64,000 nucleotides of DNA from Davidsoniella eucalypti (lineage: Eukaryota; Ascomycota; Sordariomycetes; Microascales; Ceratocystidaceae), in contig RMBW01000052.1 of NCBI GenBank assembly GCA_004009845.1, forward strand, positions 62,001 through 126,000, written 5' to 3'. The number at the start of each line of letters is the position of its first letter. Positions within the stretch are counted from its first letter, which is position 1. The position numbers and the translations under genes are program-made. Below the pieces are notes generated by a model, which saw nothing but the letters and a program-made list of their open reading frames with translations, had not been told where the DNA came from and did not search any database. Shown here piece by piece: positions 1 through 11,950 of the stretch.

Positions 1-1668
1 TGCTGCTGCCATCATCTCCGGCGTTCTTTCTACCACACGAACTGTTTGAAGTTGAGGTGGTGTTCGTTTCCGCGGCGGATTGTCTGTACGCTGACTCTTT
101 GCTGTAGTTACTTGAGGAGTCCCTTCTGGCGATCCCGCGACAATCTGAGATGCTAGTATCGTTGGGAATAGTGGTTGTGCCACCCGGCGTCTACTACGCC
201 ATTGCTTTTGAAGAGGCTGATATATAGACTGAGATGCTTGAATTCCTTGAACATGATCATCCAATGATCTTTTCACAATCTGGGGCAGTCTGGCGACCGC
301 TGCTGCCATTGTCCCCGGTGTTCTCTCTACCGTATCAACATTTTGAGGTTGAGGTGGCCCCGGAGTGAGAGGTAGTGTAGTGGTAGGTGGCATGAATAGT
401 ATTGGCACTACTACTGGTCGGCGTTTGCCAGTACGTCCTCGCCTTGTAAGAGGCAAAATGATAGGATGGGGAGCTTGTATTCCCTGAACATTAGCATATA
501 ATGATCTTCTTACAATTGGGGGAAGTCTGGCGACCGCTGCTGCCATTGTTTCTCGTGTTGTATCAATCTCGCTACCTCTTGGAAGCTGAAGTGGCCCGGG
601 AGTGGGGAGTGATATATTGGTAACTACTGCTGGTTCCAGCCAGCTGTTTACTGTGCACTGCCTAGCTAGTACTAGTTTTAGACGACTATTGTCTGTACAC
701 CGATTCGTTGTGGGAGTGGGAAGTGGTGCTTTGGTAGGTGGTGTTGGATCCGGCCGGCTATCTTCCGTACGCTGCTTCTTTGCGGGTATGGAAAGTGTTG
801 TATTGGAGGCTGACACTGGTTCTAGCCGGCTATTTTCTGTGAGCTGTCTCTTTGCGGGAGTCTGGGTTCTATGGAGAGTCTCCTCTAGGGATTTTCTCAC
901 AATCTGAGGAAGGTTAGCCATCGCAGCTGCAGTTATTGCCGTCCTTCGTGCTGGCCGGCCACTGCTTGAAGGTTGGGGCCTTATTAGAGTAAACGATGCC
1001 GATGGTGACTGTTGTGGTGTAGGATGATATCCAGTACGCTCCCGATTTGCCGAAGACAAGGGTGAATTGTCGGCACATTGAGCTTTATTAATGCTTTCGA
1101 GGTATATACTTTTGACGCTTTCCGGAAGGCTATCGATCGCTTGCTGCGAGAGCTGGTGTCCGTCCTTGCATGCATTTTCGGCAGTTTGAGTTCCATGGAC
1201 GATTTCGAGATATATCTTTTTGGCATGCTCAGGAAGGTTGTCGATCGCTTGCTGTGAAAGCTGAGGCTTTGGATATTGTCCGTCCTTACGCAAATTCTCA
1301 CAAGTTTGGGTTCTCTTAAGACTTTCGAGATATATCTTCCTGACACTCTCAGGAAGATTATCAATCGCTTGTTGCGAGAGCTGAGGCTTTGGAACTTGAC
1401 CGCCTTTACGTGAATTCTCGGCAATTTGAATTCTCCGAAGGCTTTCGAGATATATCTTTTTAACACTCTCAGGAAGGCCGTCAATCGCTTGCTGCGAGAG
1501 TCGAGGCTTTGGAGATTGCCTGTCACTTTGTGATTTCTCGACAGCTTGGACTCTATGGGAGCTTTCGAGATATATCTTTTTGACACTCTCAGGTAGGCTA
1601 TCAACCGCTTGCTGTGAGAGCCGAGATTTCGTAGATTGTCTGCCCCTACATCTAAAGTTAACGATGAG
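1..1668 (-). CDS. Large repeat-containing protein, partial
   Basis: A frame of 556 codons is open from 1668 to the window edge without a stop. I do not recognise the product. Its first part is five tandem units of about 40 residues, core LSQQAIDNLPESVRKIYLES followed by a Lys/Gln-rich linker. Towards the left edge the same core returns in diverged form, spaced more widely: LPQIVRKSLEE, LPPIVRRSLYANVQGIQ, LPQIVKRSLDDHVQGIQ. A further copy begins at the edge. Linkers are rich in Pro, Thr and basic residues (TENSRLEPV, KKQRTEDSRPDP). No signal peptide or membrane segment is visible. The first in-frame ATG is at 921, inside the repeats, so the true start is probably an upstream exon. An acceptor-like TTTAG lies just before 1651, but I could not place a donor. 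A competing frame (984-1691) is open too, but it does not share the core with the downstream copies. Gene or decayed gene remains open. Confidence 0.5.
1081..1620 (-). repeat. Tandem repeat, 120-bp unit, five copies
   Basis: The anchor TTCGAGATATATCTT (or near variants) recurs at 1096, 1204, 1324, 1444 and 1564, giving spacings of 108, 120, 120 and 120 bp. All are multiples of three, so the repeat is in frame throughout. The unit encodes about 40 residues of the protein described above. Confidence 0.85.
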
Positions 1669-2061
1669 TTACCATATCGCAATTCATACATAACTTACAT
1701 TGTTTTTGAACTTCAAAACTTCAAGGTAATAAGAGGCTCGCTCTAGCCAATCAAAGGCTTCGAATGTTAAAGCGATTAGGAGAGCAGATAAGAGGGTAAG
1801 TTGAGAAAGGACGAATAAAAATTAACGAAAAGAGGATATGCCTGGCTAATTCGAGTTTATGGCCAATCAGAAAGTTAGAAGAGGGAGGGTTCTCCACTCT
1901 TTTAGCCAACCAATTAAAAGACCGGCCTCTGACCCACTCAAAACCCTAGGCAGACTATCAAGGTTTTGTATTAGAAGTTAGACTTTTTCTCTTGGAGCTT
2001 TTATTTTACAGGCCGTTCTTCTTAATCTACAGGCTCTAGTATTCTAGCCAGGCACTCCATC
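1669..2061. other. Intergenic, no gene seen
   Basis: AT-rich DNA upstream of the minus-strand repeat gene. It holds a GTAAGT donor-like site on the minus strand at 1693-1698 without an ATG exon leading into it. I see no coding frame. Confidence 0.4.
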
Positions 2062-4277
2062 AGAAGCTTAATACTTTAAGAGTACTACCTAAACCAGTAA
2101 TATTGGATTTTCCATAGCTATTAGAAAAAAATCAAGATTAGCAGGTTATTTTTCTTTCACTACAAACAAAACAAAAGTTAATAAACATGTCACCAATTAG
2201 GTAAATGTAAAGGTTGTACCGCCTGTCATAACAAGACTTGAAACTTAAAAAAGAATTCTATAAAATTTATAAATAAAATAATAAAAAACTTGGACCAGAA
2301 CAAGAACTATGAGGAAAGCGAGTAGGAGCTTGGAAAAGGTAAATTTAGATGCTAAAAGAAGGAATTGTTAAAAGGAAAAATGCTAAATATGGGACTCCAG
2401 AGAAACTATAGAAAGACTGTTGAGGAAATAGAGGTCAAAATGCAAGACTATGAAGTAGCCGAGGGAGCTATATGCCATGATTAGATGCGTCGTGTGGTGG
2501 AAAAATACAGTCCCTGGTTAGGCTTTTTCCCTGATCTGGAGCCAGCTGTAATGTTGTCTTGCTTGCCTAAAGTTTGGCCGCTACTCGATAGGCTTCTTAC
2601 AGGATGTTAGTAAGGTAGTAGTAGTAGGACATGGAGTTGTACACAGTGGACAAAGTGGAACCCGCTCTTTTGATCCAAGTGTCAGTGGCCGCCTGAATGG
2701 TCTTGCTGCTGTAATCCTCATAGGTTCTACCACCCCAGATAAGGCTATGAAGGCTGTTAGTGTATGCTGATAGAGATAGATGTTGAGGAAAGTTGTCAGG
2801 GAACTTACTGCCGTCTCTCTTGATCATTGACCCCGTAGAATTCGTCATTTGAGAACCATTTGCCACTTTCCGACTGGTAGACATGCCAGTGTGTGCCCGA
2901 GAATAGGTTCTCATTGTCATGAACCTTTCCAACAACCATTCCGACATCATAGCAGCCGACCGTGGCGCTGAAGATATTCACAATGACTTTATTTATGACC
3001 GGATAGCCAAAAGGGGGCTCAATGCACATCATGAAGTAGTACGAACCACCATTCACAAGTTCGTTAGTGGAGGCCTTATAGGCTGCATTAAAGGCCTCGG
3101 ATCCTCTCTGTTCCATAGAATCCAGACTAGCCTCAGTACTGGCTCCTTCAGACTCGCTATCTTGCCTGGCAACATAAATTTTAAGATCGTCAAGAGACAT
3201 CGTGAATTCTCGGGCTACCATCTTGCGGTTGGGATCATTGAAGCTATCAAGGTCCATGTTGGTAGGCTCAACCGGGACAGCAGCGCTGGAGGCCAGAGCA
3301 ACAAGAACAAGAAGGCCAAAGGACTTCATGATAATTGAATTAGAAGAATAACAAGAAAGACAAGGAGGTAGTTGTTCCAATGTATCAAAGAGTGACTGAG
3401 TTGAGAGGAGAGAGGGTTAGTGAGATGGTGAAGAGAAGATTCCAATTCAACAATAGTCGGGATATGTGATTAATGTAGTTTTTGGGGTTTTTTTTCGTTT
3501 CTGCATAGTTCTATCCCTTTAGTACAAGTTATTGATAGACATCTTTGTCAATGCTGAAGTTACACAGGTTCAAGACCAAGATTGTCTATTTTTTGAGCCG
3601 GCCTTTCCTACATGGTCAATGTTGTTGGTGGTCAAGTAAAAAGCAGGGCAATACATTCGTTTTGGTCGGAATAGAAAAATATTACACTGCTACAAAACCA
3701 CGCTCATATTATGATCAAAGCTTAAGCCTCGTTGAACCCGAGAAAGGGGGACAAGACCAGGAATTCTAAATTCTCGCATGACTTTGTGGATTGCCTAGTT
3801 AAAGCAAGTAAAATGATTTACTTATAGTCGGTTTTTATCGATGTCATGAACTGTACATGTAACTATATTACTATATGTTGCTGTTACTTACATATGCGGG
3901 CCGCTGTTTGGATTTGAATTTGTTATTGATCAACGAGCTCGGCCACCCAATCACCTTAAATGCGCACGGTGTCTATCTATTTATTTATTTATTTATCATT
4001 TTACGTCTTTATGTGGATCATGTGGATCCGACCCTAGTGGGTCGTTAGACGTCGAGAGACCCTAATGGCTCTCGAATAAACCCTCCTAATAGAGGTCCAG
4101 AAAATTACAAAAGAAAGAACAGAAAACAGAAATGCAGTGGAACAGAGATATTCAATGAGGAGGGGAGGGGGTAGGAGCAGTGCTAACCTGTCTAAACTCT
4201 CCTCCCCTCTTGTTGTATGGTATTGTCTATGGCGATCTGAAACAGTCTTCGTGAGAAAACTTTTGACAGACGTTCAC
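2062..4277 (-). repeat. Outer copy (A) of the duplicated segment, inverted relative to 9692-11943
   Basis: The whole stretch reads as the reverse complement of 9692-11943: 3' flank, secreted-protein gene, promoter, LINE tail and LINE 3' end. Identity breaks at the left after TAAGCTTCTG and at the right after AGACGTTC. The LINE tail lies inside the duplicated block, so the LINE was there before the duplication. Confidence 0.85.
2597..3329 (-). CDS. Small secreted protein, subfamily I, copy A
   Basis: Two exons, 3329-2809 and 2744-2597, spliced GTAAGT/CATAG, give 222 aa. The ATG at 3329 is chosen because it starts a signal peptide (MKSFGLLVLVALASSAAV) shared by all five paralogs; upstream in-frame codons are not ATG. 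The mature protein has an acidic Ser/Glu stretch, then NGGSYYFMMC, GCYDVGMVVGKV, GTHWHVYQ, and after the intron LIWGGRT and NSMSYYYYL. Two Cys in the mature part are conserved in all paralogs and probably form a disulfide. Function is unknown; a secreted effector or interaction protein is an inference from size, secretion and lineage-type amplification. Relative to subfamily II, the positions of the conserved His and Cys are Asp and Ser here. The gene lies between a LINE remnant and the repeat-protein gene. Confidence 0.85.
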
Positions 4278-5010
4278 CCTTCCACCAGAAGAAGAAGTGT
4301 AGTGGGTCCTTTCCCCCACAAGAACATTAATCTGTAAAGTACATAGTAGGCGAAGGTGGTAATCCACAAAATCTCCGTAATGTTAGCCGGCCCAGTGTCT
4401 TCCTTGGGAGATATTTGTATTTGTATTTGTTATTATTAACGAACCCGAGCAGGAGTATCTGTGCCGGGCTATAGGGCACCTTATGAAATGGATGGGGCTC
4501 TTTGGGAGCCCACAGGCACATGAGACATCAGTGTGTTGGAACTTGTCGTGATAGGCCTTGAAGTCGCCATGTTTAGTTCGACACTGAAGTAAGAACCCGA
4601 GATGTCGCCTGTTAAGACGGAGCTCATCGGGAGGGTCCTTAGGCCATGGAATCTCCAGTTCCCTATAAAGAGGTGAAGCTACTCCCTGCCACCATTCGGT
4701 GGCTTTTAGTTGGAACCGTCGTTTGACGGCTCTCTTGGCACCTGCGAGCGGCCCCTCTCGGATAGTCGGGCGCGTGAAGGCAGGCTTCTTTAGCGAGGGT
4801 ATCAGCTTGTTCATTTCCCTCGATTCCAATGTGCCCAGGGCACCAAAGAACTCGGACTCGGCCCGGTCTGCCGGGGTGCGAGATTCTTCGAAGTGGCCAA
4901 GCAGCAGCGAGTCGCCGGAAATCCAGGATCTCGGGCTGTGAGGTGATAGTAGGATCATCGAGGGCAATTTCGACGACAAGGCCAAATAAATGCCCTCCAA
5001 ATATAGTGAT
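3973..5010 (-). mobile_element. 5'-truncated LINE (non-LTR retrotransposon) remnant
   Basis: On the minus strand an RNase H motif GHIGIEGNEQADTLAKEA lies at about 4783-4836. It is followed, after a frameshift, by WWQG, LNRRHLGFLLQCRTKHGDF, YHDKF and a CxC..H..C cluster (CACGLPKSPIHFIRC) at about 4480-4530. This order is typical of the C-terminal end of fungal LINE polyproteins. A 3' UTR follows and ends in a TAAA-type tail at 3973-3997 next to AAAGACGTAAAATG. Reverse transcriptase is absent and the frame is broken, so this is a dead copy. Other pieces of the same 3' end are at 9692-10001 and 62943-62978. Confidence 0.8.
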
Positions 5011-5324
5011 GGTAGTACGTACTGAACAGCCTCAAAGCTGGAATGGAGGTTGATGATCCCTTATTTCCAACACATATTGATAAGGCACTATCGTACGGTG
5101 CTAGGAAGCAATGAAGTCAGGTGGATGCAAGTTATTTGCTGTATTTGTAATTATACGTAGAACGTCAAGTCATATGATACAAGAAACCAGATATAAATCG
5201 TTAGGGAAGCCCTAGCCCAGAACGCCGATACTAAGAAGGAGGATGTGAAAACAGACAAAATTGGAAGTGCGAGCTAGACTATTGATCCTGAGCCTAGCCG
5301 CGTTTTGTTACGAACTGCTCGTCT
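5011..5324. other. Intergenic, no gene seen
   Basis: A short gap between the LINE remnant and the 3' end of the receptor gene. No frame or repeat recognised. Confidence 0.4.
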
Positions 5325-6893
5325 TTACAGAGACGAGTCGCTGATAGATGGCCTGCCGCCATGCTCTAGATCTAGCTCTTGTAGTGCCAAGGCCTTGGCT
5401 GACGAGACTTCGACCTGATACGAGCGTGATAGAACGATAGCCGAAGCTTCTTGGCTCTCATGGTAGAGATGGCGCGATGAGGTTGGATCAGAGCGTACGC
5501 CGGCAGTATACCCAGAAGGATGGCCGCTTCCGGTGCCGATACGGTTGCGCGAGGAAGTAGTACCGCCAAAGGCGATGGGGAAGTATCGGATCAGCACGAG
5601 GCGGATGGACGGCAGGCAACTACAGACAATGCCGATGTTGATTTCGATAACGGACCACTTCGATACCTGGAAGTTATCCCAAGTGGGATTCTGTGAGTTG
5701 GCGAAGTGGATTAGGGTTTGTAGGCGGATGATGCTGATGACGGTGATGCTAAAGATGCGAAGTTAGTAAAGACTCGAGCTTATACATATGTCAGTAGTAC
5801 TTACAAAGTTCCAACAAAGAACATGAAAGCCACGCCGACCTTCTTCTTCCAGTGTAGTTTAAGGTGACGCAGCTGTGACATAGGCAGGCCCAGCATCCAC
5901 AGATCCAAAGCGATACCGATAGCAGCCTGGGACCAGACCAGGCGGTTGATATTGAAGCAGTGGCCAGTCTCGCTAGCATCGTACTGATTCCAGTAGTAGC
6001 TCATAGGGAAGCACTGCAACAAGGCAGCCAGCAAGAAGGCAAGGGTATACAGGCCATTGAAGACGATTGTGGCGAGGAGTAGGCGGCGCATCTTCTGACT
6101 AGGAAAGATACGCAAGTAGAAGAAAAGTAACGACATCTTGAGCAGGCCGATATGTAGGAAATACAGCAGCTCCATGCTATAGAAAAAATGCACGAAGCGG
6201 ATGGCCTTGACGATACCGACACGCCATACGTCACGGCCCAAACCATTGGGAACGATACCGCGTGTGTTGATGATAGAGGCCGGGATTCCGGCAACAAAGG
6301 TCGACAAAGCGATCCAGTCGTCGGCATGGATAGTGTCCCGCGTGATGAACAGCTTAAAGCCGAAGCGCACTAGGATAAAGACGCCCGTGATAGAGCCCAT
6401 GACGATAGTGATGACGTTGTTCTCCTGGCCGCGGTCACGGATGGGCTCGTTGCAGGCAGTTGCCGTCATGTTACGGGCAGCTACGAGTAAGAGGGCGGTT
6501 AGCAAACAAGACAGCTAGCTAGGCTTTGATAACGTGAAGAAGTAAATAGAGTCTTCGTACTTAACATATCGGGGATGCTGCAGTTGGTCCGGGCACAGAC
6601 AGTCACGTCATAGCGAAGTGTTGTGTCGGCGCATGTACAGTCGATATCAGAAACCGAGCATGACGAATCGCCAAGAGCCGCAATAACGCATTTCAACTAC
6701 CGGCAAGTTCACGTTAGAAGGGAAGAAAAGACGAGAAGAGAGCCTAGGCTGTAGATATGGTGTCACGTACAGCACAGGTTGGCATATCGGCGTAGATGGC
6801 CGGAATAAACGATGTAGAGTTTGAGGAGGCTGCAACTACCCCGGAACTCCAGAGCAGCGCAGCAGCTGCCGTGAAGAAACGCGAGAGCCTCAT
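5325..6893 (-). CDS. CFEM-domain, Pth11-type G-protein-coupled receptor
   Basis: Four exons (6893-6771, 6696-6561, 6480-5805, 5748-5325) join in frame to 452 aa. Donors are GTACGT, GTACGA and GTAAGT. The ATG at 6893 begins a signal peptide (MRLSRFFTAAAALLWSSGVVA); an in-frame start at 6950 would bury it. The CFEM domain follows with its eight-Cys pattern (PTCALKC, SSC, DIDCTC, TVC, TNC, TAC). Then come about seven membrane segments with the family's hallmarks, ending in FQVSKWSVIEINIGIVCSCLPSIR before a Ser-rich cytoplasmic tail. Such receptors are known only from Pezizomycotina and sense surface or host cues at the plasma membrane (Magnaporthe Pth11 is the model). Splitting of the CFEM domain by introns is visible here. 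The ligand cannot be told. Confidence 0.92.
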
Positions 6894-8752
6894 TGCGTTA
6901 CTTCTTGCGTGATTCTGGAGTTGATTTAGGCTGTTGAAGCGCGATATCAAGATAGTATGTAGTGGTATACTAGCCGGATATGACTAGTATGGCAGAAAAA
7001 GGAACGGCAGCAGCAGAAATTCAGCAGACAAAACAAAAAGACAATTAGAAAGAAAGAGGGAACGAAGACTTGAAGAAATGCAAAACGACCCCTCAGAGAT
7101 ATCTTATACTACGGCTTCTCTTCTCTATATATGCACAACCAACTGCAAGTTAGCTCTGATTCCGGGGGCGCGCTAGACTGCCGCAAGACTTGGGTACTAG
7201 TGGAAGACACAGCCGGGCCCCACGCCGGTGTAGCCTACATATGTACATACAGCACTAATAGAGTCATGATCCAAAGAGGCTGTCCCAGATTCTCTTAGGA
7301 TGCGACGAACTAAGCCCGACTAGTTACAGCTTAGCGCGTTGTCTGGCATAAAACCAGGGCAGAAGCAGAAGAAGACGGAAGCAATAAACAAAAGCTAAAA
7401 CGTCAAAGCACAACTACATCACATCGTTTCTACTAGCAGGTTCTGGGACTAGGGATTTCCCAGACCAGCCCAGGGGAAACCAAAAAGCACAAAAGAATAA
7501 AAGAGAAACTCGAAGGGGGAGGGCGATGAACGCTCTTATTTGGTGGTGTTCCTCGGCTGAGTTCGAGATAAACCGGAGAACCCAAAGCCGACTTGCAAGT
7601 GGCGAGTCGAAGCCCAGCTCGACTAAGGAATCTATCTGATTTGATCTGATTTGACAAATCTTTTCTTTAGTCAAGCCGCGTTGGCCGCTTTGGCACATAG
7701 GAAAATCGCCACAGAATCCAGGCTAGAACTAAACAAGTCTTCCTTGAGACTTTCTTGCTTTTGCTAGATACAGAGAGTCTAGAACTTCTGTCACTCGAAG
7801 ATAAAAGACTTCACTCCATTGTTAACTTACCTTTGGCAATCGCACGTGATTGTTGCTTTGGAGCCATGCTAGATCCAGGGTCTGTTCCTGTGATGAATAA
7901 GGAATGCTATACAAGTACAGATGTATACAGCAAGGTTGCCTCGAATGCAAATTAAGCCCATGTATTGTCCCTGTGTTTTCTTTTCTTTTTTCTTCTTTGG
8001 TGTCTTGACAAGTAGGCTATTATGTATATACCAATATATAGCTATACTAGAATACAAAGACACGGAGAATTATTATCCTACGCGGCCTCCCATCATGCGT
8101 GGTGCTACAAACCTCGGAGAAAACATCCTAACCAGGGACCGCTTTCCTCCCGCGTGAAATATTAAGGTTTGGTCCGAGTTTCAAACCAACGTATCTCATC
8201 ATTAGTCTGAGGCTCTCTCTTTACTATAGCATACCATATAGTGGCTCTAATACACGGTTTTAGTGCTCTTTTGAACTTGAACCACGTTTCTATATACGCT
8301 AATGAATATCATATCACTATTGTCTTTATATTTCTCTTCTTATATTTCAATATAATGTTCAGTAGACACTATGGGCCAGGCATGTCCCTTGTTATTTCGT
8401 GCCTCGCCTTGACCAGTCCACCAGTCTAGATGCAAAGACTGATTGGCGATTGCCTACTATTAACTACTAGAAGTACGTTTTATTAATGAGTGCTATGTAG
8501 TCAAAAACACGAGCCATAATCACAAGCATACAAGAAAGATGCAAAAAGGTGTCATTATTATAAATACATGTTAGTAGATTATATTAGTATAAATTCGCTT
8601 CTGGGAACACGATCAAAGCGCAAGACTGCCGATCTTCTACAGAAAACTAAGCAAGCGCGGCAAGAATTTGTCGACCTGCCTTGTTATGTTGAATGTCAGT
8701 TTGGGTCCGAGACAACAAAATCAGTCTAGTCAAGCTACTTACAAGCTACCAA

Positions 8753-8866
8753 ATGACAGATGAACTCACAGACGAGCTCACGGACAAGCTCACGGACGAA
8801 CTTCGCAGACAGCTTGCTGACATATTAGTCGTCTTGACGCCCGCTTTTGGCCTACTCGGCTTTTAG
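8753..8866 (+). CDS. Possible 37-aa ORF with TDEL repeats
   Basis: An ATG-started frame encodes MTDELTDELTDKLTDELRRQ followed by a hydrophobic end (LADILVVLTPAFGLLGF). The 12-bp unit GACGAGCTCACG repeats almost exactly, so the frame may simply reflect a minisatellite. No relatives recognised and no flanking gene supports it. Confidence 0.15.
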   Translation: MTDELTDELTDKLTDELRRQLADILVVLTPAFGLLGF

Positions 8867-9365
8867 TTTGCCGGCACAGGGTTACATGTACTTATATCTT
8901 CCTCTGTAGATCTCTATAATATTACCAGCTGTATTCCAGCCAGTAGCAACTGCCACATGCTATTTCTTGCATCATTTTCTAGTTATACTACTATGTACCT
9001 GTGTCATTGCCAGGACACACAAGTCTAAGGAACAACCCGAAAAAGCACAAGCTTCGGCGACTGGAACAAGAATAGGAGGAGATAAAGGCAAGAGAATAGC
9101 TAAACTAATGGTAAAAAGCCCCCCAGGATACCAAACAAGGCTAGAGGAAGGCCAGTTACTCCCTCCTCCTTCCTCTTCATCCTTTTTCTCTATGCATATA
9201 AGATAAATATCTTCATAGCTCTGTAGCTCCACGAGACTAATAAATTAAAAACATAAAATAAAAAGATATGTACTTAACCCTTGAACTGTTTCAATCATAT
9301 GCCGAAAGGGGAGAAAATACTAGGCTTAGTCGGCTAACTCTGTTGACTGATTGAATGGTGGGAGG

Positions 9366-9391
9366 AGAAGAAGAAGAAGAAGAAGAAGAAG
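9366..9391. repeat. AAG microsatellite
   Basis: About eight perfect AAG units in intergenic DNA. Confidence 0.9.
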
Positions 9392-9691
9392 GAAGAGGCA
9401 TAGATGGAAAAGCGGCTGCTTTCGTGACTTCTAGTAAAAGTTTAAATGCAAAGGTTGGTAGTTATCTTATGTTCCTTAGTAACTCGTAGATCATGTTGTT
9501 TTTCGTCTTAGGTGATGCTGATAGTTCGAGATAGAGATATGGGCTTTATTTTCTTTGTAAACCTTTTCACTCAAGTTCGAAATAATGTATCTGTAACGTA
9601 GCATGCACTGGCTTACAGACAGCAGTAGGGTTAAAGTATATATAGGGTTAGGGTATACGAAACCTCTCTCCCGGAAGATACTGGACCGGCG

Positions 9692-10001
9692 AACGTCTGG
9701 CAAAAGTTTTCTCACGAAGACTGTTTCAGATCGCCATAGACAATACCATACAACCAGAGGGGGGAAGAGTTTAGCCAGGCTAGCGCTGTTTCTACCCCCT
9801 CCGGCCTCCTCATCGAATATCTTTGTTCCACTGCATTTCTGTTTTCTGTTCTTTCTTTTATAATTTTCAGGACCTTCTATTAGGACGGTTTCTTCGAGGG
9901 CCATTAGGGTCTCTCGACGTCTAACAATCCACTAGGGTTGGATCCACGTGATCCACATAAAGACGTAAAACGATAAATAAATAAATAAATAAATAAATAG
10001 A
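9692..10001 (+). mobile_element. LINE 3' end, truncated
   Basis: Same 3' UTR and tail as the minus-strand LINE at 3973-5010. It ends in AAAGACGTAAAACG followed by (AAAT)n at 9972-10001. Everything 5' of the UTR is missing. Confidence 0.75.
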
Positions 10002-10660
10002 TAGACACCGTGCGCATTTAAGGTGATTGGGTGGCCGAGCTCGTTGATCAATAACAAATTCAAATCCAAACAGCGGCCCGCATATGTAAGTAACAGCAAC
10101 ATATAGTAATATAGTTACATGTACAGTTCATGACATCGATAAAAACCGACTATAAGTAAATCATTTTACTTGCTTTACCTAGGCAATCCACAAAGTCATG
10201 CGAGAATTTAGAATTCCTGGTCTTGTCCCCCGTTCTCGGGATCAACGAGGCTTAAGCTTTGATCATAATATGAGCGTGGTTTTGTAGCAGTGTAATATTT
10301 TTCTATTCCTACCAAAACGAATGTATTGCCCTGCTTTTTACTTGACCACCAACAACATTGACCATCTAGGAAAGGCCGGCTCAAAAATAGACAATCTTGG
10401 TCTTGAACCTGTGTAACTTCAGCATTGACAAAGATGTCTATCAATAACTTGTACCAAAGGGATCTATTCAAGTACCAGAACTACGCAGAAACGAAAAAAA
10501 AACCAAAAAAAAAACTACATTAATCGCGATATCCCGACACATCTATTGTTGAATTGGAATCTTCTCTTCACCATCTCACTAACCCTCAACTCAGTCACTA
10601 TTTGATACATTAGAACAACTACCTCCTTGTCTTTCTTGTTATTCTTCTAATTTAATTATC

Positions 10661-11391
10661 ATGAAGTTCTTTGGCCTTCTTGCTCTAGGTGCTGTCGCCT
10701 CCAGCGCTGCTGTCCCGGTTGACCCTACCAACATGGACCTTGATAGCTTCAATGATCCCAACCGCAAGATGGTAGCCCGAGAATTCACGATCTCTCTTGA
10801 CGATCTTAAAATTTATGCTGCCAAGCAAGATAGCGAGTCTGAAGGAGCCAGTACTGAGGCTATTCCGGGTTCTCTGGAACAGAGAGGATCCAAGGCCTTT
10901 AATGCAGCCTATAAGGCCTCCACTAACCAACTTGTGAATGGTGGTTCGTACTACTTCATGATGTGCAATGAGTCCCCTTATCGTGATGCGGACTTAACTA
11001 AAGTTGACTTGGATATCATCAGCTCCACGGGCTGCTACCATGTCGGAATGGTTGTTGGAAAGGTTCATGACAATGAGAACCTATTCTCAGGCACTCACTG
11101 GCATGTCTACCAGTGGGAAAATGGTAAATGGTTCTCAACTGAAGAATTCTATAGGGTCAATGATCAAGAGAGACAGCGGTAAGTTCCCTGACAAAATTTC
11201 AGCTACATCTATCTCTATCAGCATACACTAACAGCCTTCATAGCCTTATCTGGGGTGGTAAAACCGATGAGGATTACAGCACCAAGACCATTCAGGCAGC
11301 CACTGACACTTGGATCGAAAGAGCGGGTTACACTTTGTCTAAGGCGTACAACTCCATGTCCTACTACTATTACCTTACTAGCATCCTGTAA
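10661..11391 (+). CDS. Small secreted protein, subfamily I, copy B
   Basis: Exons 10661-11178 and 11244-11391 (GTAAGT/CATAG, phase 2) give 221 aa. The ATG begins the signal peptide MKFFGLLALGAVASSAAV. Conserved points: C102 (YYFMMC), C125 (TGCYHVG), H127, GTHWHVY, LIWGGKT after the intron, and NSMSYYYYL. Of the three subfamily I copies only this one keeps His in the (H/D)VGMVVGKV motif. Its promoter, with a pyrimidine-rich leader just before the ATG, is shared with copies A and C. Function is unknown; the frame is intact, so it may be expressed. Confidence 0.87.
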
Positions 11392-11950
11392 GAAGCCTAT
11401 CAAGTAGCTCTACATGAAGTATCTTTACTAGGCCAAACTTTAGGCAAGCAAGACAACATTACAGCTGGCTCCAGATCAGGGAAAAAGCCTAACCAGGGAC
11501 TGTATTTTTCCGCCACACGACGCATCTAATCATGGCATATAGCTCCCTCGGCTACTTCATAGTCTTGCATTTTGACCTCTATTTCCTCAATAGTCTTTCT
11601 ATAGTTTCCCCGGAGTCCCATATTTAGCATTTTTCCTTTTAACAATTCTTTCTTTTAGCATCTAAATTTACATTTTCCAAGCTCCTACTCGCTTTCCTAA
11701 TAGTTCTTGTTCTGGTCCAAGTTTTTTATTATTTTATTTATAAATTTTATAGATTTCTTTTTTAAGTTTCAAGTCTTGTTATGGGCTTGGTACAACCTTT
11801 ACATTTACTTAATTGGTGACAAGTTTATTAACTTTTGTTTTGTTTGTAGTGAAAGAAAAATAACCTGCTAATCTTGATTTTTTTAATAGCTATGGAAAAT
11901 TCAATATTACTGGTTTAGGTAGTACTCTCGTATTAAGCTTCTGAGCACCA

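Larger units (their letters stand above)
6894..9691. other. Gene-poor intergenic region
   Basis: AT-rich with many short unconserved frames. It contains a possible 37-codon ORF with a TDEL repeat (8753-8866) and an AAG microsatellite (9366-9391). I see no recognisable protein, RNA gene or long repeat. Confidence 0.4.
9692..11943 (+). repeat. Copy B of the duplicated segment
   Basis: Reverse-complement match to 2062-4277. From about 10076 onward it is also the left arm of the large palindrome. It therefore belongs to two inverted repeats of different extent. Confidence 0.85.

Noticed and set aside
984..1691. ATG-less 235-codon minus frame over the tandem repeats (KRYISKA-type repeats)
   Set aside because: It is repetitive only because the 120-bp unit is a multiple of three. 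The alternative frame is open much further and shares its core with distant diverged units.
7414..7698. 94-codon minus ORF in the gap after the receptor gene
   Set aside because: No ATG-supported start with conserved content; composition like the surrounding intergenic DNA.
9627..9660. Telomere-like AGGGTTAGGGT
   Set aside because: Only one to two units; the same TTAGGGTT word is scattered through many introns and intergenic stretches here.
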